Part shown: positions 25,883 through 34,896 of the stretch, one piece after another | How positions within the stretch are numbered: the stretch's first letter is position 1 | Layout of the letters: the number at the start of each line of letters is the position of its first letter | Source of the DNA: Aeromonas caviae | Lineage (GTDB): Bacteria; Pseudomonadota; Gammaproteobacteria; Enterobacterales; Aeromonadaceae | DNA length: 64,000 bases | Assembly: GCF_000819785.1 (NCBI RefSeq) | Contig: NZ_CDBK01000088.1 | Coordinates: 68,064-132,063, forward strand | Direction of reading: 5' to 3' | The notes under the pieces: generated by a model | Database searches by the model: none | The model's input: only the letters and a program-made list of their open reading frames with translations | What the model was told of the DNA's origin: nothing | Made by a program: the position numbers and the translations under genes

Positions 25883-26123
25883 TGTAGCATTCCTCATGTC
25901 CAGAACTACTCATAGAACACCACAAGCAAAGCTGATGGTTTCTACATTGGCACACAGGGTTAGTTGCGACTTTGTCGAACTTAAACCTGTTTTTTAAAGC
26001 ACCTGCGTTCAGCATCTTTGCCTCCCATAATGCAGGTGAACCAATTGAGTAGGATTGATTTCCAGGCGTTGACGGCATACTATCCAAGTCGAAAGTAACT
26101 GTGGGTTGTAGCCACTCCAGCAT
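25872..26123 (-). CDS. Doubtful small ORF with a Cys-rich end
   Basis: An 83-residue open frame ending with several cysteines (CQCRNHQLCLWC) that overlaps the start of the 43-residue gene by 11 bases. The ATG lacks a ribosome-binding site. It could be real and co-transcribed, or a chance frame. Confidence 0.3.
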   Translation of the reverse strand: MLEWLQPTVTFDLDSMPSTPGNQSYSIGSPALWEAKMLNAGALKNRFKFDKVATNPVCQCRNHQLCLWCSMSSSGHEECYNER

Positions 26124-26163
26124 TGCAGTGCTGGTCAACGTGGTTCAATCTTACTCTCCTCAG

Positions 26164-26190
26164 AAGGCACCCCAACGGGTGCCTTTTGTC
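26164..26190. terminator. Terminator
   Basis: AAGGCACC / GGTGCCTT around CCAACG, with T-rich sequence on the plus-strand side and flanked by A-rich sequence. It closes the 148-residue minus-strand gene. Confidence 0.6.
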
Positions 26191-26193
26191 TTT

Positions 26194-26640
26194 CTAGAGC
26201 TCCTCTTCTTCCGAATCGACGAGGTCTAGCTGAAAGGTCAAGCAACCATCTTTGAACTCAATCAAATCATCTTTGTGCAGATACTTGACTCGACAGAACT
26301 GCTTGCGCGCTACCTTGCTCTCTTGAGTTAAGAAATCAGGCAATCCAGGGCGAAAAGAAAGTCGAATGATTGCAGGAGATGCCTCACTCTTCTTCGACTG
26401 CTGGCTCAAAGTAACGCAGCCTGGCTTATCCGATTTCTGAATGCGACAAACAGTGTTATCGCTGGCAAAGAGAATTTGTACTTTGTCCTGATACTGGAAG
26501 TTGCACTGCCCCATCACTTCGCTACTAATTCTAAAGAGCAACTCATTTTTCTTTGTCTTGAAGCTGTGGGTGATGCTGACCGGCTCAGATGTCGATTTGC
26601 CAGTTGTTGTCACGGCCTTAAATTTTAGGTTGTCGAACAT
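26194..26640 (-). CDS. Unknown protein, 148 residues
   Basis: MFDNLKFKAVTTTGKS... is mostly beta-strand by composition, with a very acidic C-terminus (VDSEEEEL). GGGAGG lies five bases before the ATG and a terminator follows the stop, so the gene is well delimited. It has lower GC than its neighbours. No family recognised. It is next to the integrase and could be a regulator or a cargo gene. Confidence 0.6.
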   Translation of the reverse strand: MFDNLKFKAVTTTGKSTSEPVSITHSFKTKKNELLFRISSEVMGQCNFQYQDKVQILFASDNTVCRIQKSDKPGCVTLSQQSKKSEASPAIIRLSFRPGLPDFLTQESKVARKQFCRVKYLHKDDLIEFKDGCLTFQLDLVDSEEEEL

Positions 26641-26964
26641 AGGGCCTCCCTCTGTTGAGCTATGTGTACAATCCTACCCCCACTCAACAGGAAGATCAAC
26701 ACCGATCATTGCTTTGAAATCCAAAATCACGAAAATGTTTTTTAATTTGCGTTTTACAAACCAGTTTTTCCATTTTAAAAAAATAAGCGCAACTCATTAC
26801 AACCAAAGACTCACCCCATCTCTCATCTCATGTTGCGATTAGCAACGTAATCACTTTTATTAAAAAATGAGTCAGTGATCATTGGCACATGCAAATTGGA
26901 TAGCCTTCAGTCATTGGATAAGCGCGCTGGCGCCGGCAACATCATGTATTGGAGCGTTAACGAC
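26641..26964. other. AT-rich intergenic region beside the integrase
   Basis: About 320 bases with an AT-rich core (26725-26860). No gene seen. It probably holds the promoter of the minus-strand gene at 26640. Confidence 0.4.
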
Positions 26965-27018
26965 AAAGCCCCCTTGGCGGACTTCAGGACTGCCTGGGGT
27001 TCACCGAGGGGGCTTTTT
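26965..27018. terminator. Long terminator hairpin after the integrase
   Basis: AAAGCCCCCT / AGGGGGCTTT with a large interior part, T run on the plus-strand side and A-rich on the other. It lies just past the integrase stop codon. Confidence 0.6.
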
Positions 27019-27028
27019 ATCGAGGTGG

Positions 27029-28330
27029 TTACTTATCGAACAACTTGAGGAACTGGGACATGTTTTCCTCTGCCAGCATCTTCTCGACAGCTTCAAGCTG
27101 ATGGGCATAGTTGTAGCCGGAAGAGTAGAGCCCGTAGGACAACGTTAAGCCTTGCTTGCTGTGCCCGACGATCTGTGAGGTCATTCCCTCTTGTATCCCT
27201 GCGTTTTGGTAGGCGGTGATCGCCATTCCACGGAAGCTATGGAAGCACTGTCGCTTCTCTCGCTCGCCCGTTATCTTCCCTTTGAAAACACTGAATTTCG
27301 AAGACCACCCTGAAGGCGACGTTTTGCCGTGCCGGTCTAGCCATAGGCCGGAGCAGACGTGCCCTTTAAGCTCTTCCCAAAGGTATCGCGGCAGAGGGAT
27401 CCCACGGACAGCATTGGCCGTCTTACCGTCTTTTATCCGTATGAGCGTAATGTTGCCCTTCACCTCGAAGTCTTCTGGAGTAAGAGAGACCAGCTCTCCA
27501 ATACGGCATCCCGTCACCAGTCCGAACTTTATAAGCTGGTGCAAGGGGAGGGAGGCGGTCTCAGCCATGACCTTGAGCTGTTCGAAGGTAAATGGCTTGT
27601 ACTTCTGTGGGGCTATTCCAGACTTGAAACGAGCGGCAATGAATGGGTTCGTCCCATCCACTTCTTTGTGCAGATAGCACCACTCCCAGCAGGAGGACAA
27701 GGCAGAGCGGTAGCCCTTGCGTGTCCAGTCGCTTTTCTCTGTGCTGATCGCCTGGAGCCACCTTGTGACGTCGCGAGGCTCGATCTGGGACAGATCAATG
27801 TCCTTCACCTTCAAGATGCTCAGAAGGCTTTTTGCTCCCTGACGTGCTTTGCTGATAACCGCCTTGTTGACGGAGTGGCTGTGCTCATTGGCAAACCCAT
27901 CGACTGCTTCGAGCAGGGTCATTGCATAGTCTTGGGCGAGTGAGCTGTCACCGTGCAAGGCCACCCTGATTGCGTCGGCCTTCACGAGGTCCCCTGATGC
28001 GACTGCTGCTTCCACGTCATACGCATGGAAGAGGTGTTCGTCGTCATCATTAGGGCTGCTGTAGCGGTTGCTTTCTTCGACGGCTGCACGGATCTCGGCA
28101 AGGAGGTGATTGAAGCGGTGGCGGCGAGGTGCTGCCCTGACACGCTCTAGCAGCTCATTGAACTCTGCCACGATTGCATCACGCATTCGGCGGGCTTGCT
28201 GCAGGTCGCTGGTTTCGAGGGTTTTGGTGTAGATGGCACGACCACCGAAGAAGGGGTGATCCCTTAGTTCGGCGGGGACATTCCAGTGGAGGTAATAGCG
28301 TCGGCGGCGAAGTTGGAGATGTTTCATCAT
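27029..28330 (-). CDS. Tyrosine integrase of the T7-like satellite element
   Basis: The 433-residue protein has an N-terminal arm region (RRRRYYLHWNVPAELRDH) of the kind seen in integrases of phage-related islands, a core-binding part, and a C-terminal catalytic domain. Catalytic residues are visible: Arg in TGCRIGELVSL (about residue 280), His/Arg in HSFRGMAI, GH in IVGHSKQGL, and the nucleophile Tyr in LSYGLYSSGY. It should catalyse integration between the 15-bp repeats at 13736 and 28442. ATG 28330 has AGGGA upstream. An upstream start would add 16 residues. Confidence 0.92.
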   Translation of the reverse strand: MMKHLQLRRRRYYLHWNVPAELRDHPFFGGRAIYTKTLETSDLQQARRMRDAIVAEFNELLERVRAAPRRHRFNHLLAEIRAAVEESNRYSSPNDDDEHLFHAYDVEAAVASGDLVKADAIRVALHGDSSLAQDYAMTLLEAVDGFANEHSHSVNKAVISKARQGAKSLLSILKVKDIDLSQIEPRDVTRWLQAISTEKSDWTRKGYRSALSSCWEWCYLHKEVDGTNPFIAARFKSGIAPQKYKPFTFEQLKVMAETASLPLHQLIKFGLVTGCRIGELVSLTPEDFEVKGNITLIRIKDGKTANAVRGIPLPRYLWEELKGHVCSGLWLDRHGKTSPSGWSSKFSVFKGKITGEREKRQCFHSFRGMAITAYQNAGIQEGMTSQIVGHSKQGLTLSYGLYSSGYNYAHQLEAVEKMLAEENMSQFLKLFDK

Positions 28331-28441
28331 GTGATCCCTATGTGTTATCTTAGGGTCAGTAAAAATGACCCAATCCATAGCACACTTCGCATCACAAGCT
28401 ATTGATTTATAGGGGATTCAACAACTTACCTACCGGCTGAT

Positions 28442-28456
28442 TTGACATTGCATGTC
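28442..28456. repeat. attR core (15-bp direct repeat)
   Basis: Second copy of TTGACATTGCATGTC. It lies 111 bases upstream of the integrase start codon and overlaps the -35 of the promoter reading into amgK. Confidence 0.85.
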
Positions 28457-28469
28457 ATTGCTTTATGTT
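28442..28469 (+). promoter_or_regulatory. Sigma70 promoter for amgK-murU, overlapping attR
   Basis: TTGACA, 16-base spacer, TATGTT. The -35 hexamer is the first part of the att repeat. At attL the same TTGACA has no -10 at proper distance. Confidence 0.6.
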
Positions 28470-28543
28470 AGCCGGCAATGATAAAGCATTATTGCGGCCA
28501 GGGCTAACAGCCAAGTGCTGCTTTCCAATTTGGTTCCCGACTC

Positions 28544-29554
28544 ATGCACGATCGCGCTTCCCTGCTTTTGCAATGGGCTCGCCGGATTTCCGGTGACGCC
28601 AACCTCTCGTTGACGCTTATTTCCGGTGACGCCAGTTTCCGCCGCTACTTCCGGGGCGGCGGTCTGGTGTGGGTGGATGCTAATCCGAAAACCGAAAAAA
28701 ATCATGAATTCGTTCGCAATGCGGCCGCCCTGCACGATGCGGGGCTGCTGGCCCCCGAGGTAAAGGGGGTCGACTACGAGCAGGGATTGCTGGCGGTGAC
28801 GGATCTGGGGGATACCCAGCTTATCGGCTGCCTGAACGAAGAGAGCGTACTGGCCTGGTATGGCAAGGCCATCGCCCTGCTGCCAAGGCTCGGCGCCGTG
28901 GCGCTCGAGCTCGAGCCCTTCGATGAGGCCTTCATGGCCCGGGAAAATGCCATCTTCCCCGAGTGGTTGCTGGGACATCACCTGCAACTGGCCCTGAGCG
29001 ATGAAGAGCAGCAGTTGCTGGCGGAGACCTTCGCCTGCCTCACGGCGAGCAACCTGGCCCAGCCACAAGGAGTGATGCACCGGGACTTCCACAGCCGCAA
29101 CCTGATGGTGTGCGGCGGGACGAACCCGAAGGAGAGCGACCTCGCCCTTATCGACTTCCAGGACATGGTCATCGGGCCGCTGAGCTATGACCTGGTCTCC
29201 CTGCTCAAAGATTGCTACGTGCGCTGGCCGGACGCGGTGATCGAGCAGGGCATGCGACTTGGCTTCGACACCCTGCAAGGGGCCGGTCTGCTCGGCAATC
29301 TGGACTATGCCGCGTTTCGTCGCGCAGCCGATCTCACCGGCATGCAGCGCCACCTCAAGGCGGCGGGGATCTTCACCCGCCTCTATCACCGCGATGGCAA
29401 GGCCGGCTACCTCAAGGACATTCCCCGTACCCTGGGCTACGTCGTTGATGTCTGTCGCAGCCATGGCGCCGCCTATCCGGTGCTGGCCCGCTTCGGCCAG
29501 TGGCTGGAGCAGGTGGTGCTGCCCGGATTGGCGCGCACCGGGGTGACACCATGA
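28544..29554 (+). CDS. amgK: Sugar kinase AmgK (N-acetylmuramate/N-acetylglucosamine 1-kinase)
   Basis: The 336-residue protein of the aminoglycoside-phosphotransferase fold has SGDASFRRYFR near residues 27-37, the catalytic HRDFHSRNLMV near 179-189 and the metal-binding IDFQDMVIGP near 202-211. AmgK phosphorylates MurNAc and GlcNAc at C1 in the cell-wall recycling route that by-passes fosfomycin-sensitive MurA. The partner MurU is the next gene, overlapping by four bases (ATGA), which supports the assignment. The promoter upstream has become the right boundary of the integrated element. Confidence 0.93.
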   Translation: MHDRASLLLQWARRISGDANLSLTLISGDASFRRYFRGGGLVWVDANPKTEKNHEFVRNAAALHDAGLLAPEVKGVDYEQGLLAVTDLGDTQLIGCLNEESVLAWYGKAIALLPRLGAVALELEPFDEAFMARENAIFPEWLLGHHLQLALSDEEQQLLAETFACLTASNLAQPQGVMHRDFHSRNLMVCGGTNPKESDLALIDFQDMVIGPLSYDLVSLLKDCYVRWPDAVIEQGMRLGFDTLQGAGLLGNLDYAAFRRAADLTGMQRHLKAAGIFTRLYHRDGKAGYLKDIPRTLGYVVDVCRSHGAAYPVLARFGQWLEQVVLPGLARTGVTP

Positions 29555-30219
29555 AGGCGATGATCCTGGCCGCCGGGCGCGGCGAGCGGATGCGTCCGCT
29601 CACCGATCTGCTGCCCAAGCCGCTGCTGGCGGCGGGGGGCAAGCCGCTCATCGTGCACCATATCGAAAAACTCAAGGCAGCCGGCGTGACCACACTTGTC
29701 ATCAACCACGCCTGGCTCGGACACAAGCTGGTGGCGGCCCTCGGCGATGGCAGTGCACTCGGGGTCTCCATCCACTGGTCGGCCGAAGAGAGCGCGCTCG
29801 AGACCGCCGGCGGCATCGTGCAGGCGCTGCCCCTGCTGGGCTGCGAACCCTTTCTGGTGATCAACGGCGATACCTGGCTCGACCTGGATTATCGCGCTCT
29901 GGTGAACCAGCCGCTTGGGGAGGATCTCGCCCACCTCTGGCTGGTGCCCAACCCTCCCCAGCATCCGCAAGGGGACTTCTCCCTGCAAGCGGGTCGGGTG
30001 CTGGACACCCCGGCCCTCACCTTCAGCGGCGTCGGCCTCTATCAGCCCGCCGCCTTTGCCGGCTTGCCCTGCGGGGCGCGCAAGCTGGCCCCCCTGCTGC
30101 GCGACTGGATGGCGCAGGGACGGGTGGGTGGCAGCCTGCTGGCAGGCGAGTGGCGCGACATCGGCACAGTGGATCGGCTGCGCGAGCTGGACGAGCAACT
30201 GCTCGCCGGCACCCATTAA
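29551..30219 (+). CDS. murU: MurNAc-1-phosphate uridylyltransferase MurU
   Basis: The 222-residue protein has the nucleotidyltransferase signature MILAAGRGERMRPLTDLLPK at residues 4-23, then the conserved Lys (KPLL) and INGDTWLDLD with catalytic Asp near 109-118. MurU converts MurNAc-1-phosphate to UDP-MurNAc, completing the recycling branch started by AmgK. Its ATG overlaps the amgK stop (ATGA), so translation is coupled. Confidence 0.94.
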   Translation: MKAMILAAGRGERMRPLTDLLPKPLLAAGGKPLIVHHIEKLKAAGVTTLVINHAWLGHKLVAALGDGSALGVSIHWSAEESALETAGGIVQALPLLGCEPFLVINGDTWLDLDYRALVNQPLGEDLAHLWLVPNPPQHPQGDFSLQAGRVLDTPALTFSGVGLYQPAAFAGLPCGARKLAPLLRDWMAQGRVGGSLLAGEWRDIGTVDRLRELDEQLLAGTH

Positions 30220-30238
30220 CATCACGAGGTCTTGAACC

Positions 30239-31063
30239 ATGCGTATTTGGGGCAAGGTGCTTGGCACCTTCTTCGGTTTTCTGCTCGGCAACATCTTCGG
30301 TGCCCTGCTGGGCCTGTGGATCGGCCATCGCTTCGATCGGGGCATGGGGATCCGCGGGGCCTTCCAGCGGGCGCCCAGCCAGCAGCAGCAGGCCGTCTTC
30401 TTCCATGCCACCTTCGCCGTCATGGGCCACATCGCCAAGGCGAGCGGCCAGGTCACCGAGCATGAAATACGGGTCGCGTCCAACCTGATGGACAGGATGC
30501 GGCTGGCCGGAGAGCAGCGAGTACGGGCCCAGGAGTCATTCCGCCAGGGCAAGGAGAGTGACTTCCCCCTGCGCGAGACCCTGGCGGAGTTTCGCCAGGC
30601 GAGCCTGGGGCAGCGTGACATCCTACGCTTCTTCCTCGAGGTCCAGCTGCAGGCCGCCTTCGCCGACGGTCAGGTGGAGGCGAACGAGCGGGCCATCCTG
30701 CAAACCATCGCCGACGAGCTGGGGTTCAGTCGCATCGAGCTTGCCCGCATTCTGGCCATGGCCGAGGCCCAGATGAACTTCTTCCACCGCCAGCAACAGC
30801 AGGGCAGTGGCCAGGGGCAGCAATACCGCCAGGAGCCCCCCTCCCGGGATCGCCTCAAGGATGCCTATCAGTTGCTCGGGGTGAGCGAGAGCGACAGCGA
30901 TCAGGAGATCAAGCGCGCCTATCGCAAGGAGATGAGCAAGCATCACCCTGACAAGCTGGCCGCCAAGGGATTGCCCCCCGAGATGATGGAGATGGCCAAA
31001 GAGAAGACCCAGGAGATCCAGCAGGCGTGGGAGTGGATCCGCGAGGCCCGCGGCATTCGCTGA
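30239..31063 (+). CDS. djlA: Membrane-anchored co-chaperone DjlA
   Basis: The 274-residue protein has an N-terminal membrane segment rich in Gly (LGTFFGFLLGNIFGALLGLW, residues 6-25), a TerB-like central domain (about 55-190), a Gln-rich linker and a C-terminal J domain with the HPD motif (SKHHPDKLAAKG, near 234-245). DjlA stimulates DnaK ATPase at the inner membrane. It lies 19 bases after murU and is the last gene before a strong terminator. Confidence 0.95.
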   Translation: MRIWGKVLGTFFGFLLGNIFGALLGLWIGHRFDRGMGIRGAFQRAPSQQQQAVFFHATFAVMGHIAKASGQVTEHEIRVASNLMDRMRLAGEQRVRAQESFRQGKESDFPLRETLAEFRQASLGQRDILRFFLEVQLQAAFADGQVEANERAILQTIADELGFSRIELARILAMAEAQMNFFHRQQQQGSGQGQQYRQEPPSRDRLKDAYQLLGVSESDSDQEIKRAYRKEMSKHHPDKLAAKGLPPEMMEMAKEKTQEIQQAWEWIREARGIR

Positions 31064-31080
31064 GCCCTGTACCCGCCATA

Positions 31081-31116
31081 AAAAAATGCCCGTCGATGAC
31101 GGGCATTTTTGTTTTC
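31081..31116. terminator. Bidirectional terminator
   Basis: AAAAATGCCCGTC / GACGGGCATTTTT with loop GAT. It serves djlA and the converging purine permease gene. Confidence 0.9.
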
Positions 31117-31148
31117 AGAGTCTGGTTTTTCTTTTCATGGAAGAAAAA

Positions 31149-32504
31149 TCAGTGGGCATCGACCCAGACAAACTTGAGGACGAAGAGCAGGGCCACCACC
31201 AGCACGCAGGGGTTGATCTCGCGCCAGCGGCCGGTGCCCGCCTTCATCACGCAGTAGGAGATGAAGCCCACGGCGATCCCCTCGGTGATGGAGAAGCTGA
31301 ACGGCATCATCACCGCGGTCATGAAGGCCGGCACCGCTTCGGTCAGGTCTTCCCACTTCACCCGGGTCAGCTCGGAGCACATCAGCACGCCCACGTAGAT
31401 GAGGGCCCCCGCTGCGGCATATGCCGGCACCATGGCGGCGACCGGAGAGAAGAAGATGGCCAGCAGGAACAGGATGCCCACCACGATGGCGGTCAGACCG
31501 GTGCGACCGCCGACGGCGACGCCGGAGCTGCTCTCGATGTAGGCCGTCACGGACGAGGTCCCCATGAAGGCGCCGCCGACGGAGCTGACGCTATCCACCA
31601 CCAGGGCCTGCTTCATGCGCGGGAAGTGCCCCTTGTCATCGGCCAGCTTGGCGCGGTTGGTCACGCCGATCAGGGTGCCGGAAGAGTCGAACAGGTTGAC
31701 CAGCATGAAGGAGAAGATGATCCCGGCGAGGCTGATGTCCAGCGATCCCATCAGATCCAGCTGGCCGAAGACCGGGGCAATGCTCGGCGGCACGGAGACG
31801 AAGCCCTTGAAGGTGACGTCGCCAAATAGCCAGCCCAGGGTGGTGGTCACCACGATGGCGATGAGCACGGCGGAGTGGACGCCGCGGGCGGAGAAGATGC
31901 AGATGAGGAAGAAGCCGAGCAGCCCCAGCAGGCAGGGCAGGGAGGTGAGGTTGCCCACGGTCACCATGGTGGCGGGGCTCGCGACCACGATGCCGGCATT
32001 GTGCAGGCCGAGCAGGGCGATGAGCAGACCGATGCCGGCGGTGATGCCGACCCGAAGTGTCAGGGGAATGTTGGCGATGAGCCAGTAGCGTACCCGCAGC
32101 AGGGTCAGGATCAGCAGGCCCAGCGCACCCCAGAAGATGGTGCCCATGCCCACTTGCCAGGAGTAGCCCATGCCGGCCACCACCACGAAGGCGAAGAAGG
32201 CGTTGAGGCCCATGGCGGGAGCCAGGGCGATGGGCAGGTTCGCCAGCAGACCCATCAGGATGCTGCCGACACCGGCGATGAGGCAGGTGGTAACGAACAC
32301 GGCCTGGGTGTCCATGCCTGCAGCAGAGAGGATCTGCGGGTTGACGAAGACGATGTAGACCATGGTCAGGAAGGTGGTGATGCCGGCGATCACCTCGGTG
32401 CGGGCCGTGGTGCCATGACCGCGCAGGGCAAACAGGCGCTCGAGCAATCCCTGCCCGGCAGCCGGGCTGGCGGTCTGCCCGGTAGCGTGATGTGGTTGAT
32501 TCAT
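31149..32504 (-). CDS. Purine permease of the NCS2 AzgA/PbuG family
   Basis: The 451-residue protein has about 12-14 membrane segments. Family features include TEVIAGITTFLTMVYIVFVN near the N-terminus, APAMGLNAFFAF near 95-106, and FDSSGTLIGV near 275-285. These are the signatures of adenine/hypoxanthine/guanine:H+ symporters. The start at 32504 removes an 18-residue extension and has GGAATCC upstream. A PurR-like operator about 190 bases upstream fits purine control. Confidence 0.93.
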   Translation of the reverse strand: MNQPHHATGQTASPAAGQGLLERLFALRGHGTTARTEVIAGITTFLTMVYIVFVNPQILSAAGMDTQAVFVTTCLIAGVGSILMGLLANLPIALAPAMGLNAFFAFVVVAGMGYSWQVGMGTIFWGALGLLILTLLRVRYWLIANIPLTLRVGITAGIGLLIALLGLHNAGIVVASPATMVTVGNLTSLPCLLGLLGFFLICIFSARGVHSAVLIAIVVTTTLGWLFGDVTFKGFVSVPPSIAPVFGQLDLMGSLDISLAGIIFSFMLVNLFDSSGTLIGVTNRAKLADDKGHFPRMKQALVVDSVSSVGGAFMGTSSVTAYIESSSGVAVGGRTGLTAIVVGILFLLAIFFSPVAAMVPAYAAAGALIYVGVLMCSELTRVKWEDLTEAVPAFMTAVMMPFSFSITEGIAVGFISYCVMKAGTGRWREINPCVLVVALLFVLKFVWVDAH

Positions 32505-32695
32505 GTTGGATTCCAATGGGTGACGTGAAATAGGCAGCAGGAGGCCCGGCCCATCCATGCGGGGCTACGGACCCTGATTCTGGCGGTGAAGTGACCAGAC
32601 TCGTCCTGATACCGTGACAGCGCGCACATTTTCACACAGGCGGCCAGGTTTACAAACCCCGGATGTGCGAGGCGGATCAATGAATAGAGTAAAAA

Positions 32696-32711
32696 TTCAA
32701 ACGTTTTCCCT
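32696..32711 (-). promoter_or_regulatory. PurR-like operator upstream of the purine permease
   Basis: On the minus strand the sequence reads AGGGAAAACGTTTGAA, which keeps the AAAACGTTTG core of the E. coli PurR box (ACGCAAACGTTTTCGT class). The outer bases deviate. Confidence 0.5.
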
Positions 32712-32759
32712 CGGAGGCAGGAAAAAGGGGACCAATAGAGCCCCGTTTCCACATCGGGA

Positions 32760-33089
32760 TCAACGGTTTTTCTGGTAGCGTTCGATAAGCTGGCTCAGCA
32801 CGGCATCGCTCTGCTCCAGCAAGGGAGCGAGGGCCAACCCCATGCGTTGTAGCAGCAGGGTGGCCTGGGTTTCGCTCAAGGGACGGCCATCGAGGAAGTA
32901 GGCCTGCTCGGCCAGTTGCTTGTCATGGCGGGGCAGCAGCACCCAGTGCACCCGTTGGGGTTCGATGGCGGCGAGGATCCGGTTGGCGGCCGCGCAGAAG
33001 GTATCGATGTGCTGCTTGCCATCCGGCCCCAGACAGCCGGGTTCGAGCCGGATCTGGATGGTGAGTCTGGTGGTGGAGGCTTGGGTCAT
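32760..33089 (-). CDS. Conserved-looking small unknown protein
   Basis: The 109-residue protein MTQASTTRLTIQIRLEPGCL... has a mixed alpha/beta pattern with VHWVLLPRHDKQL near residues 47-59 and a helical C-terminus. It lies between the purine permease and ettA on the same strand. No family recognised. Codon use is like the core genome. Confidence 0.6.
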   Translation of the reverse strand: MTQASTTRLTIQIRLEPGCLGPDGKQHIDTFCAAANRILAAIEPQRVHWVLLPRHDKQLAEQAYFLDGRPLSETQATLLLQRMGLALAPLLEQSDAVLSQLIERYQKNR

Positions 33090-33135
33090 GGGTCGCTATC
33101 GCTGGGGTAGAGGTGGAGATTGTAAGTCAGAAGAG

Positions 33136-33162
33136 GCAAAAAAGGGGAGCCCCGGCTCCCCT
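33136..33162 (-). terminator. Terminator of ettA
   Basis: Stem GGGGAGCC / GGCTCCCC with a two-base loop, followed (reading the minus strand) by a TTTTTT run. Confidence 0.85.
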
Positions 33163-33200
33163 TGTGACGTCATGCCTGGCGGCGCGGCTGTTGCCTCGCC

Positions 33201-34868
<1,668 letters not shown>

Positions 34869-34896
34869 TGGCTAATTCTCTTTAATTTACAGGTTG

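Larger units (their letters stand above)
13736..28456. mobile_element. Integrated element, putative satellite of a T7-like phage
   Basis: About 14.7 kb bounded by a perfect 15-bp direct repeat (13736-13750 and 28442-28456), lying between lptD and amgK, with a tyrosine integrase as the last gene at the right end. Its single recognisable virion gene codes for a T7 gp10-like capsid protein, and several T7/T3-like promoter sequences point in the direction of that gene. I see no RNA or DNA polymerase, portal, terminase or tail gene, so it cannot be a complete phage. It could be a satellite that exploits a T7-like helper, or a reduced prophage. Intact genes with good ribosome-binding sites and clear boundaries favour the satellite reading, which is inference. 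Confidence 0.75.

Noticed and set aside
32505..32695. Purine riboswitch before the permease gene
   Set aside because: No three-way-junction pattern or conserved loop sequences could be seen; the PurR-like box is the better explanation.
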